Position numbers and translations under genes: made by a program | In this document: positions 1 to 7,226 of the stretch, in pieces | How positions within the stretch are numbered: the stretch's first letter is position 1 | Layout of the letters: every line of letters starts with the position of its first letter | The notes under the pieces: generated by a model | Seen by the model: the letters and a program-made list of their open reading frames with translations, nothing else | Told to the model about the DNA's origin: nothing | Database searches by the model: none | From: Clostridia bacterium | GTDB lineage: Bacteria; Bacillota_A; Clostridia; Oscillospirales; CAG-272 | Direction: 5' to 3' | Length of the DNA: 13,832 bases | Assembly: GCA_017462145.1 (NCBI GenBank) | Contig: JAFTRT010000020.1 | Span: 1-13,832 of the forward strand

Positions 1-543
1 GGCGGAGCACTGAACATTCCCGCCGAGCATGAGGGACTTCCCATTACCACCATCGGCAAATCTGCTTTTGAGCAATGTGATACCATCACCTCACTGACCA
101 TTGCAGAAGGTGTGACCACCATTGAGGAGCGTGCATTCAGCTATTGCACCGCTATGACCTCGGTGCTCCTTCCCGCTTCGGTGACCTCCATGGGCAAAAA
201 CGCATTTTCCTGTTGCTTTGCTCTGACGGATTTTCGCTTTGCCGAAGGAACGCAGTTGACCGTGATTCCCGACTACGCCTTTGTTTACTGCAAGGTCTTG
301 ACCGAGATCACCATTCCCCAATCGGTGGTGGAGATCGGTGGTTATGCCTTTGCAGGTTGTATTGCATTGACCAAGGTAAACCTTTCGCTCACCGACGGCT
401 GGCGTGCACAGGGTGAGCCGATCTCCGCAGAGGATATGGCCTCCCCTGAGACCTTGGCTCAGTATTTGACCGACACCTACTATGAAAAGGACTTCAAGCG
501 CAAAGTCGAACCATCCGAAGGACAATCCGATACACAGGCATAA
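1..543 (+). CDS. Leucine-rich repeat (LRR_5/BspA-like) protein, 3' part only
   Basis: Open from the first base of the window, so the start and any signal peptide lie upstream; 180 residues are visible. The visible part has about four BspA-type LRR_5 units, recognisable from the recurring pattern I-x-x-x-A-F-x-x-C-x-x-L/M-T-x-(V/I)-x-(I/L)-P, for example 'EERAFSYCTAMTSVLLP' and 'GGYAFAGCIALTKVNL'. The last ~45 residues leave the repeat and form a tail (GW..., 'ISAEDM', 'YLTDTYYEKDFKRK') of the kind that often ends clostridial LRR_5 proteins. Such proteins are usually exported or surface-exposed and are thought to mediate binding; no enzymatic function is implied. A terminator follows the stop codon immediately. 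A second LRR_5 protein lies at 3581-4615, beyond the ATPase gene. The family assignment is secure; the biological role is unknown. Confidence 0.88.
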   Translation, partial: GGALNIPAEHEGLPITTIGKSAFEQCDTITSLTIAEGVTTIEERAFSYCTAMTSVLLPASVTSMGKNAFSCCFALTDFRFAEGTQLTVIPDYAFVYCKVLTEITIPQSVVEIGGYAFAGCIALTKVNLSLTDGWRAQGEPISAEDMASPETLAQYLTDTYYEKDFKRKVEPSEGQSDTQA

Positions 544-545
544 AA

Positions 546-584
546 AAAGGACCGAGACTGTTTTACCGTCTCGGTTCTTTTTGG
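546..584 (+). terminator. Rho-independent terminator of the LRR gene
   Basis: A hairpin starts two bases after the stop codon. The core stem is ACCGAGAC (551-558) with GTCTCGGT (568-575), and it extends outward through A/T and G/T pairs to about 546 and 580. The loop is about 9 nt and the 3' arm runs into a T-rich tract (578-582). It separates the LRR gene from the ATPase gene. Confidence 0.9.
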
Positions 585-765
585 ATTGCGGACCGAACAA
601 AAGACAAACGGAGTTTGCCCTCCCGTATCGTTTGCCCGAGGAAACGCAAAGGCACGTGTGAATCGCTCCCCTGTCGATGGACCAACCGTCAAGCACCGTG
701 TTTTTCGCATGAGTGCCTGTTTTTTTTCATATATTGTGGTATCGTCAGAAAGAAAGGAAATCGGC
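585..765 (+). other. Leader/intergenic region upstream of the P-type ATPase, no gene seen
   Basis: A 181-nt gap. The reading frame of the ATPase stays open through it, but I see no translation signal there. It contains an 8-nt direct repeat GTTTGCCC (613-620 and 630-637). Two small hairpins are possible: CAAAC (605-609) with GTTTG (613-617), and CGTTT (629-633) with AAACG (642-646). The first arm could alternatively pair with the second repeat copy. I see no convincing -35/-10 pair and recognise no known riboswitch class. A T8 run lies near 720-727. Confidence 0.5.
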
Positions 766-3429
766 ATGAATACCACACTCTCCCCACAGAAGACCGTGGG
801 CTTGACCTCCCATCAGGCAGAAACCTCCCGCAAGGAGCACGGTGATAACCGCCTGACGCAACAAAAAAGCAAAAGCTTTTTGCGGCATTTTTTCGGCAAT
901 ATGGCCGACCCCGTCATTCGAATTTTACTGTGTGCGTTGGCCGTCAATCTCATCATGAGCCTGCGCGGCGGAGATATCATGGAAACCATTGGGATCGCCC
1001 TTTCGGTCTTTTTGGCAACTCTGATCTCCACGCTGTCCGAGAGAGGCAGCGAAGCCGCCTTTCGCCGCCTGTCGGAAGAATGTGCCAAGGGTGAAGTGCG
1101 GGTGTATCGTGACGGTACACTTCGCCGTCTTTCTACAGAAGAGTTGGTATGCGGCGATCTCATTCTTTTGGGCGCAGGCGAGCAGATTCCTGCTGACGGT
1201 CGAATTCGCAAGGGCTCCTTGCGAGTGGATCAAGCGCCCTTGACCGGTGAGAGCCGCGAGGTGAAAAAAGCACCCTCCAAGGATGGCCGCTTGACGCCCG
1301 ACTCCTCCTCCGCCGTCTTTCGGGGCTGTCTCATTTTGTCGGGAGAAGCCGAAGTGGAAATTCTGGCTGTGGGAAATCATACCATGTTGGGGCAGATCTC
1401 ACGGGAGATCTGCTTGGAAACCCGTGAAAGCCCTCTCAAGATCCGTCTTTCCCGTTTGGCCAAGCAGATCAGCCGCTTGGGCTACGTGGCAGCTCTGTTG
1501 GTGGCCATGGCCTACCTGTTTAACACCTTCGTGATCGACAGCGGCTTTCGCTTCCCTTTGATCCTACTCAAACTCAAGGATCTCCCCTATTTGGGAGAGC
1601 ATTTGCTTCACGCCTTCCTGTTGGGACTGACCGTCATTGTGATGGCCGTTCCCGAGGGGCTTCCCATGATGATCGCCGTCGTTCTGTCCGCCAATATCCG
1701 ACGAATGATACGGGATCGGGTCTTGGTTCGCAAGCCCGTTGGAATCGAAGCGGCCGGCAGCATGAATCTATTATTTACCGACAAAACGGGAACGCTCACC
1801 GCAGGAAAAATGCGAGTGGATACCATTCTGACCGCAGACGGAGCCGAATATTCCGACTATACTTCCCTCCTCCGTCACGCCCCCACCCTCGCCCGATATT
1901 ACTGCCTTTCCTGCCGATATAACACCGAATCGATTCTGTCCGACGACGGTACGGTCATCGGTGGAAATGCCACCGAACGGGCATTGCTGGAATCGGTCAT
2001 GGACGGTTCCACCGCCTCTTCTCCGGAACCTGCCATCCGAGGAAGAGTGCTGTTTGACAGTGCCGCCAAATTTTCCGCCGTGTCCTTGGGTGCTCCCGTG
2101 AACACGATCCTGGTCAAAGGCGCTCCCGACGTTCTGCTTCCTCACGTTCGGTATGCCATGCGTGCCGACGGACAGTGCATTCCCTTTGCCCCGCTTTGGA
2201 AGCCAATGCAAGAAACGATCGCAGAGCGAGCCGCTCGGGGAGAACGGCTCTTGCTTCTATGCCGTTCGGAACAGCTTCCCGTCCATGCTTCTTTTGGCGA
2301 GCTGACCCTTCTTTGTGCCGTTTCCCTCTGCGATCCCCTGAGAGCCGAAGCCCCCCGTGCTGTGCGAACCCTCCGTGAAGCAGGGGTGCGAGTGGTGATG
2401 ATCACAGGGGATCATAAAGCCACCGCCACCCACATTGCCCAGGCCTGCGGAATCCGCACAAAAACGCACTCTCTCGTGCTCAACGGGGATGAGCTTGCCC
2501 GTCTGTCCGACCATGAAGTACGGGAGCTGCTTCCCAAGCTATGCGCCGTTTCCCGTGCCCTGCCATCCGACAAGAGCCGTCTGGTTCGCATTGCCCAAGA
2601 GGCTGAATTGGTGGTGGGTATGACCGGCGACGGCATCAACGATGCCCCGGCCTTGAAGCGTGCCGATATCGGCTTTGCCATGGGAAGCGGAACCGGTGTA
2701 GCCAAGGAGGCAGGAGATATCATCATTTTGGATAACAATTTGGCCTCCATTGCACGAGCGGTTCTATACGGCCGCAATATTTTCAAGAGCATCCGAAAAT
2801 TCATCACCCTCCAGTTGACCATGAACTTCTGCGCCGTTGGGGTCTCGATGATCGGTCCTTTCATCGGGGTGGATGCTCCTGTGACCGTGGTACAAATGCT
2901 GTGGATCAACATCATTATGGACACCTTGGGCGGTCTGGCCTTTGCCGGGGAAGCGCCTCTCCCCTCCTGTATGAAGGAAAAGCCCAAAAAACGGGATGAA
3001 CCCATTCTCAACGGCTATATGATCCACCAGATCCTCCTGTTGGGCGGCTTCACCGTTGGGCTCTGTATTTTCTTTTTGCGCTCTCCGTGGGTTCTGTCGC
3101 ACTTTCGGGAAGCACCCGACCGTATCTATCATCTGACCGCTTTTTTTGCCCTGTTCATCTTCACCTCGGTGCTCAACTGCTTCCACGCCCGAACCGACCG
3201 CCTTCGCCTCTTTTCGGGCTTGGAACAAAACCTGACCTTTTTGGCCATTATGCTGGCAATCTTGGTGATTCAGGTTTGCTTTATCTATTTGGGCGGAGAG
3301 GTTTTGCGAACCGCACCGCTCACCCTTCGGGAGGCCCTGTTTACCCTCTCCCTGTCAGCCTTGGTGATCCCCGCCGAACTGTTGCGTAAGCTCCTTTGGC
3401 GCTTGCGGGGAAAAAAGCAAGGCTTCTGA
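766..3429 (+). CDS. P-type cation-translocating ATPase, PMCA-type (probable Ca2+ exporter)
   Basis: An 887-residue P2-type ATPase of the plasma-membrane Ca2+ pump group; it should use ATP to export a divalent cation, most likely Ca2+. Visible motifs: actuator loop LTGES (159-163), M4 PEGLP (296-300), phosphorylation site DKTGTLT (339-345, Asp339), nucleotide-domain KGAPD (451-455), MITGDH (545-550) and hinge TGDGINDAP (620-628). M6 reads 'WINIIMDTLGGLA' with Asn715 and Asp719. Together with Glu297 in M4 these are the ligands expected for the single Ca2+ site of PMCA-type pumps. About ten membrane segments fit: two before the actuator domain, M3/M4 at ~236-310, six after ~675. The ATG at 766 is chosen because AGAAAGGAAA (750s) precedes it; an in-frame extension to 586 has no ribosome site. 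There is no calmodulin-type C-terminal extension. Mn2+ or another divalent ion cannot be excluded. Confidence 0.93.
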   Translation: MNTTLSPQKTVGLTSHQAETSRKEHGDNRLTQQKSKSFLRHFFGNMADPVIRILLCALAVNLIMSLRGGDIMETIGIALSVFLATLISTLSERGSEAAFRRLSEECAKGEVRVYRDGTLRRLSTEELVCGDLILLGAGEQIPADGRIRKGSLRVDQAPLTGESREVKKAPSKDGRLTPDSSSAVFRGCLILSGEAEVEILAVGNHTMLGQISREICLETRESPLKIRLSRLAKQISRLGYVAALLVAMAYLFNTFVIDSGFRFPLILLKLKDLPYLGEHLLHAFLLGLTVIVMAVPEGLPMMIAVVLSANIRRMIRDRVLVRKPVGIEAAGSMNLLFTDKTGTLTAGKMRVDTILTADGAEYSDYTSLLRHAPTLARYYCLSCRYNTESILSDDGTVIGGNATERALLESVMDGSTASSPEPAIRGRVLFDSAAKFSAVSLGAPVNTILVKGAPDVLLPHVRYAMRADGQCIPFAPLWKPMQETIAERAARGERLLLLCRSEQLPVHASFGELTLLCAVSLCDPLRAEAPRAVRTLREAGVRVVMITGDHKATATHIAQACGIRTKTHSLVLNGDELARLSDHEVRELLPKLCAVSRALPSDKSRLVRIAQEAELVVGMTGDGINDAPALKRADIGFAMGSGTGVAKEAGDIIILDNNLASIARAVLYGRNIFKSIRKFITLQLTMNFCAVGVSMIGPFIGVDAPVTVVQMLWINIIMDTLGGLAFAGEAPLPSCMKEKPKKRDEPILNGYMIHQILLLGGFTVGLCIFFLRSPWVLSHFREAPDRIYHLTAFFALFIFTSVLNCFHARTDRLRLFSGLEQNLTFLAIMLAILVIQVCFIYLGGEVLRTAPLTLREALFTLSLSALVIPAELLRKLLWRLRGKKQGF

Positions 3430-3436
3430 AAACCGA

Positions 3437-3485
3437 TGACAACGCTCTCCGATTTTGGCGGAGAGCGTTGTCACACTCTGTTTTT
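3437..3485 (+). terminator. Terminator after the P-type ATPase
   Basis: A perfect 15-bp stem, TGACAACGCTCTCCG (3437-3451) with CGGAGAGCGTTGTCA (3459-3473), around a 7-nt loop. The T5 run (3481-3485) is separated from the stem by CACTCTG, so the U-tract is displaced from the ideal position, but the stem strength and location make termination likely. The next promoter starts 11 nt further on. Confidence 0.8.
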
Positions 3486-3495
3486 GATCCAACGG

Positions 3496-3524
3496 TTGAC
3501 AAAAAGAGAAAAATTGTTTATAAT
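3496..3524 (+). promoter_or_regulatory. Consensus sigma-A-type promoter for the LRR lipoprotein gene
   Basis: A perfect -35 TTGACA (3496-3501) and a perfect -10 TATAAT (3519-3524) are separated by 17 nt. Transcription is predicted to start near 3531, giving a leader of about 50 nt with GAAAAGGAA as the ribosome site before the ATG at 3581. Both hexamers match the vegetative consensus exactly, so strong constitutive expression is expected. Confidence 0.92.
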
Positions 3525-3580
3525 ATAGGGTAGGACATCGAGAACATACAACACCGAAGAAAAAAGAAAAGGAATCTGTT

Positions 3581-4615
3581 ATGAAACGAAACACTGTCCT
3601 TCGCATGGCACTCCTGATGGGATTGCTTTGCATTCTCCTGTTGGGTGCCGTTGCTTGCGGTGATGCAGGCACCTCGGGAAACGAGACCACGGCCACCCCT
3701 ACGTGCACCGTTACGTTTGACAGTAAAGGCGGAACCGAGATCGTTGCACAAACCATCCGAAAAAACCAAACCGTCACCCGCCCCCAAGACCCCGTCCGCA
3801 AGGGCTTTGTCTTTGGCGGTTGGTATCAAGACACCATGCCGTTCAGCTTTGACGATACCGTCATTCGAGATATCACGCTCACCGCTACGTGGATCGCAGA
3901 GGAAGACCTGTTCTCCTACGTCCGTACTGACGTGGAGACCGAGATCATCGTAACCGGTCTTGCCATGAATCTTCCCGAAACGCAGACCCTTTGGATTCCC
4001 GAAACCATCAAGGGCTTGACCGTTGTGGGAATCGGAGACCGAGCCTTTGTCGGGCTCCAATCCGAAACCCTCACTCGCATTGTGATCCCCTCCGGCGTTC
4101 GTTCGGTTGGCACCGGTGCGTTTATGGAGGTAGGGCTCAACGAAGCGGAAAGCACGGATCTTTCTCAAAGACTCATCCGCATTGAGCTGAATGGGGCTTT
4201 ATCCGAGATTGGAGAGCACGCCTTTGCAGGATGCATCGGTCTGCAATCGGTTTCCTTTGCAGAGGGATTGACAGAAATCCCCTTTAACGCATTTTCCAAT
4301 TGCGCCTCTCTCACCGTTCTCTCGTTACCAAGCACGGTGACCGCCATCCGAGAAAATGCCTTTTTGAACTGTTCCTCTGTGATCTCCGTGATCCTGCCCG
4401 CAGAGCTGGCGCGCATTGAGGACTCTGCTTTTATGGGATGTGAGCGCCTGCAAAACGTGTTTACCCTCCGTACAGAGGGCGAGGGGGCAGCCGATGAAAT
4501 AGTGGGTGCCAATGCACCCTTGGCCAACGCCTCATTGTACTACTATGCAGCAGAAAAGCCCGCAAGCGGTAACGCTTGGTACTGGGACGAGGACACCCCG
4601 AAAATTTGGAAATAA
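3581..4615 (+). CDS. Lipoprotein with InlB-like repeat and LRR_5 repeats
   Basis: A 344-residue secreted protein. The N terminus is a lipoprotein signal peptide: basic MKRNTVLR, hydrophobic residues 9-22, then 'GAVAC' with Cys26 as the probable lipidated residue (the -3 position is Ala, slightly off the usual Leu/Val/Ile). Residues ~42-106 form an InlB B-repeat-like domain (Listeria-Bacteroides repeat), with 'FDSKGGTE', 'PVRKGFVFGGWYQD' and 'ITLTATW'. Residues ~111-295 hold BspA-type LRR_5 units such as 'IGEHAFAGCIGLQSVSF' and 'IRENAFLNCSSVISVILP'. The tail 'YYYAAEKPASGNAWYWDED' resembles the common capping end of clostridial LRR_5 proteins. It is probably anchored on the outer face of the membrane and may bind a ligand or host surface; the ligand is unknown. 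It is transcribed from the consensus promoter just upstream, and the DUF1385 gene follows after 24 nt, so the two may share a transcript. Confidence 0.9.
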   Translation: MKRNTVLRMALLMGLLCILLLGAVACGDAGTSGNETTATPTCTVTFDSKGGTEIVAQTIRKNQTVTRPQDPVRKGFVFGGWYQDTMPFSFDDTVIRDITLTATWIAEEDLFSYVRTDVETEIIVTGLAMNLPETQTLWIPETIKGLTVVGIGDRAFVGLQSETLTRIVIPSGVRSVGTGAFMEVGLNEAESTDLSQRLIRIELNGALSEIGEHAFAGCIGLQSVSFAEGLTEIPFNAFSNCASLTVLSLPSTVTAIRENAFLNCSSVISVILPAELARIEDSAFMGCERLQNVFTLRTEGEGAADEIVGANAPLANASLYYYAAEKPASGNAWYWDEDTPKIWK

Positions 4616-4639
4616 AAGCCTTTGGCTTTAGGAGGAATT

Positions 4640-5800
4640 GTGAGCAAAAAAACTTGCGCACCCTCGTGCGTTCGAAAGACCTCCATCGGCGGACAAGCGC
4701 TGTTGGAAGGGATTATGATGCGGGGACCCAAGCGATCCGCCATGGCGGTTCGGAACCCCGAAAAACAAATCGTGTTGGAGACATGGGAAAACAAGGCAGA
4801 TCGCCGCCCCAAGATTCTGCGTCTGCCCATCATCCGAGGAGTCTACAGCTTTATTGACTCCATGGCATCGGGTTACAAATGCCTCATGCGCTCTGCCGCC
4901 ATTGCAGGACTGGAGGAGGAAGAGCCCAAGCCAAAAAAGAAGAAAAAAAGCAAGGCCGAGCAAAGCACCGACGTTCGGGAAACCGTTGCCGTCCACGGAA
5001 GCGCTGATTCGGAACAAACGCAGGAATCGGTGACCGAAGAAGCCGAGCCAAAGAAAGAGAAAAAGGATGAAGAAATCAAGCCATGGGTCTTTAACGTCAT
5101 CATGGTGGTTGCCACGGTTTTGGGCGTGGCCTTGGCCATTGGCCTGTTCTTCTTCGTCCCCTCCTTGCTGTACCGTTTGCTCTTACAAAATACGGTGGAG
5201 ACCCATGTTTTATCAGTCCCGTTGCGCTCGCTGATCAAATCAGCTTTTGAGGGAATCTTAAAGATCCTCCTCTTGGTGATCTATATGTCTCTCGTCTCCC
5301 TGATGAAGGACATCCGCCGTACCTTCCAGTATCACGGTGCCGAGCACAAGACCATCTTCTGCTTTGAACATGGCAAAAAGCTAACGGTGGAAAACGTGAG
5401 GGGAGAACGCCGCTTCCACCCCAGATGCGGAACCTCCTTCCTCATTCTGATGCTCATTGTCAGCATCTTCCTGTCCTTCCTGATCGACCCGCTGTTCTAT
5501 CTGGCGCAGGGTCACACCCCCAGCCTGCTGGTCCGTACGGTGTTGCGTCTCTTGTTGCTCCCCGTGATGATGGGGCTGGGCTATGAGCTGATCCGTCTGG
5601 CAGGTCGGCACGACAATTGGTTCACCCGTATCATCTCCGCCCCCGGTATGTGGTTACAGCACATTACGGTTCTGGAGCCCGAGGATGATATGATCGAATG
5701 TGCCATTGCCGCCTTCTTGGAGGTTCTTCCCGAGGAGGATCGAGCCCAAGCCGCACCCGATCCCGAGCCCCCAGCACCAACCGAAGCAGAAACCGAATGA
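4640..5800 (+). CDS. DUF1385 family membrane protein (YqhQ-like)
   Basis: A 386-residue protein read from a GTG start at 4640, chosen because AGGAGGA (4630-4636) sits directly upstream; a TTG at 4622 in the same frame has no ribosome site. DUF1385 hallmarks are present: 'GGQALLEGIMMRGP' (17-30), 'YHGAEHK' (231-237), 'RFHPRCGTSF' (258-267) and 'LQHITVLEPEDD' near 340. Four hydrophobic segments are visible (~150-180, 197-222, 265-288, 297-320), so it is an integral membrane protein. The conserved His, Glu and Cys residues in the middle motifs have led to labels such as 'predicted metal-dependent enzyme', but I know of no secure activity. Residues 93-147 are a highly charged, Lys/Glu-rich, low-complexity linker that probably is disordered. 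The C-terminal end (~365-386) is acidic and Pro-rich. In many Bacillota this family sits beside prmC/prfA; here it does not. Confidence 0.9.
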   Translation: MSKKTCAPSCVRKTSIGGQALLEGIMMRGPKRSAMAVRNPEKQIVLETWENKADRRPKILRLPIIRGVYSFIDSMASGYKCLMRSAAIAGLEEEEPKPKKKKKSKAEQSTDVRETVAVHGSADSEQTQESVTEEAEPKKEKKDEEIKPWVFNVIMVVATVLGVALAIGLFFFVPSLLYRLLLQNTVETHVLSVPLRSLIKSAFEGILKILLLVIYMSLVSLMKDIRRTFQYHGAEHKTIFCFEHGKKLTVENVRGERRFHPRCGTSFLILMLIVSIFLSFLIDPLFYLAQGHTPSLLVRTVLRLLLLPVMMGLGYELIRLAGRHDNWFTRIISAPGMWLQHITVLEPEDDMIECAIAAFLEVLPEEDRAQAAPDPEPPAPTEAETE

Positions 5801-5804
5801 TGAC

Positions 5805-5837
5805 AAGCAACCGTTTGCATAAACGGTTGCTTTTTTT
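5805..5837 (+). terminator. Rho-independent terminator after DUF1385
   Basis: Stem AAGCAACCGTTT (5805-5816) with AAACGGTTGCTT (5821-5832), tetraloop GCAT (5817-5820), followed by an uninterrupted T run (5831-5837). It begins 4 nt after the stop codon. This is a textbook intrinsic terminator that ends the LRR lipoprotein-DUF1385 unit. Confidence 0.95.
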
Positions 5838-5857
5838 ATACAGATCGTGGGAAGCAC

Positions 5858-5886
5858 TTGAAAAGCAGAGACATTTGTGCTATAAT
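5858..5886 (+). promoter_or_regulatory. Sigma-A-type promoter for the DUF6062-mnmM-vanY operon
   Basis: -35 TTGAAA (5858-5863, one mismatch to TTGACA) and perfect -10 TATAAT (5881-5886) with 17-nt spacing. The predicted start is near 5893, giving a short leader of about 30 nt that contains the ribosome site AAAGGAGG. It lies 20 nt after the preceding terminator. Confidence 0.9.
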
Positions 5887-5923
5887 ATAAGTGATTGTAC
5901 CAATCCCTCAAAGGAGGTTCCCA

Positions 5924-6646
5924 ATGGAACAGATCTATACCATACCCGTCAACGAAGCCTTTGAAGCTTCGGCCGCCGATCCTGCTTGCGGCTGCCCCTT
6001 TTGTACCATGTATAATCGTTTAGAGGAAAACGAGTTGGAGCTGATTTTGGGTGCTTCTATGATGGAACCCGATGTGCGCATCACCACCAACAAGCAGGGA
6101 TTTTGCAGAACGCATTATGATCGGATGCTCCATCGCAAAAACCGCCTTGGAATGGCGTTAACACTGGAAAGTCATTTAGAGGAGCTTTCAGAGGAGATCA
6201 AAGACGGCAAGCTCTTCTCCAAGCCGGGAGATCGCCCCATCAAACGCATCGGTGAGCTGGAAGGAAGCTGTTACGTTTGCAAGCGAATCGACTACCATTT
6301 CGACCACATGATGGAAACGGCAGTTCTGCTTTGGAGCCGAGATGAGGAATTTCGGCCCAAGCTCAAGGCACAGCCCTATTTCTGCCTACCCCATTACCGT
6401 CTGTTGTTGCGTTATGCCTCTGACCGCATGGGCAAAAAGGAGTTTGCGGAATTTGAGGGCGTATGCGCCGATATCGTCAACGGATATATGGAAAAGCTCC
6501 GCACGGATGTGAGCTGGTTTTGCAAAAAATTTGACTACCGTTACGACAGCGAGCCTTGGTACGACTCCAAGGATGCCGTGGAACGTGCGGTGAAGTTTTT
6601 GAGGAGCGATCTCCATAATCCCCCCGCTTCCTCTAAAAAATCTTGA
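5924..6646 (+). CDS. DUF6062 family protein with duplicated CxxC/CxxH motifs
   Basis: A 240-residue soluble protein starting at the ATG after AAAGGAGG (5910-5917); a GTG at 5891 in the same frame would overlap the promoter's start region and is rejected. I recognise it as DUF6062 from its N terminus (YTIPVNEAFEA) and the 'EENELELILGASMMEPDVR' region. No function is established that I know of. The visible hallmark is a repeated set of possible metal ligands: C24-x2-C27 with C61-x2-H64, and C116-x2-C119 with C154-x2-H157. Each second motif is followed by Tyr ('CRTHY', 'CLPHY'), and the two inter-motif distances are 34 and 35 residues. This suggests two homologous zinc-binding modules, which is inference. 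No signal peptide or membrane segment is seen. It is the first gene of an operon with mnmM, 13 nt upstream of it. Confidence 0.85.
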   Translation: MEQIYTIPVNEAFEASAADPACGCPFCTMYNRLEENELELILGASMMEPDVRITTNKQGFCRTHYDRMLHRKNRLGMALTLESHLEELSEEIKDGKLFSKPGDRPIKRIGELEGSCYVCKRIDYHFDHMMETAVLLWSRDEEFRPKLKAQPYFCLPHYRLLLRYASDRMGKKEFAEFEGVCADIVNGYMEKLRTDVSWFCKKFDYRYDSEPWYDSKDAVERAVKFLRSDLHNPPASSKKS

Positions 6647-6659
6647 TTGGGAGGCTCTT

Positions 6660-7214
6660 ATGATCGATCTGTTGGATCTGCAAAAGCATTTTATTTTGAC
6701 GCACCTAAAGGCAGGCGACATTGCCGTGGACTTTACCATGGGCAACGGCCACGACACCGAATTTCTGTCCAAAACCGTAGGATCGGATGGCCACGTATTT
6801 GCCTTTGACGTGCAGGAGCAAGCCCTGGCTTCTACCTCCGAGCACCTCAAGCAAGTGGGCTGTCCCGATAACTACACGCTCATTTTGGATTCGCACCACA
6901 ACGTAAAAAAATACGTAGACATTCCCATCAAAGCGGGAATGTTCAATTTGGGTTATTTGCCCGGAAGCGATAAAACCGTTACCACCATGCGGGAAACCAC
7001 CCTGCCTGCCATTGAGGCCGCAATTTCTCTGATGGACAGAGATGCCATCATTTTGGTGGCTGTTTATCCCGGTCACGCAGAGGGAGAAGCCGAAGGCAAG
7101 CTGATCTGCGACTATCTGTCTTCCCTGTCCCGCTACCGTGTCTGTGCCACCCGTATCAACATTCTCAATTCTCCCACCTCGCCGTTCTTCATCATCATCG
7201 AAAATAAAGCATAA
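6660..7214 (+). CDS. mnmM: tRNA U34 5-aminomethyl-2-thiouridine methyltransferase MnmM (YtqB family)
   Basis: A 184-residue class I SAM-dependent methyltransferase of the short family long annotated as 'rRNA methylase' (B. subtilis YtqB). YtqB has been reassigned as MnmM, which methylates nm5s2U to mnm5s2U at the wobble position of tRNAs in Gram-positive bacteria; transferring that activity here rests on family resemblance. Visible features are SAM motif I 'VDFTMGNGHDTEFL' (23-36), acidic Asp50 at the end of strand 2, the family signature 'NLGYLPGSDK' (96-105), and 'YPGHAEGEAEG' (136-146). Length is as expected for a protein consisting of the catalytic domain alone. Start ATG at 6660 with GGGAGG (6649-6654), 13 nt after the DUF6062 stop. 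It is the middle gene of the DUF6062-mnmM-vanY operon. Confidence 0.85.
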   Translation: MIDLLDLQKHFILTHLKAGDIAVDFTMGNGHDTEFLSKTVGSDGHVFAFDVQEQALASTSEHLKQVGCPDNYTLILDSHHNVKKYVDIPIKAGMFNLGYLPGSDKTVTTMRETTLPAIEAAISLMDRDAIILVAVYPGHAEGEAEGKLICDYLSSLSRYRVCATRINILNSPTSPFFIIIENKA

Positions 7215-7226
7215 GGAAGCAAGTCT

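Noticed and set aside
586..765. In-frame N-terminal extension of the P-type ATPase by 60 residues
   Set aside because: The frame is open but there is no ribosome site, and the extension has no similarity to P-type ATPase N termini; the ATG at 766 has a good site and gives the normal start.
585..765. A yybP-ykoY (Mn2+) or other known riboswitch before the cation ATPase
   Set aside because: I looked for the conserved core elements and did not see them; only short weak hairpins are present.
4622..4642. TTG at 4622 as start of the DUF1385 gene
   Set aside because: It lies upstream of and overlaps the AGGAGGA site that clearly serves the GTG at 4640.
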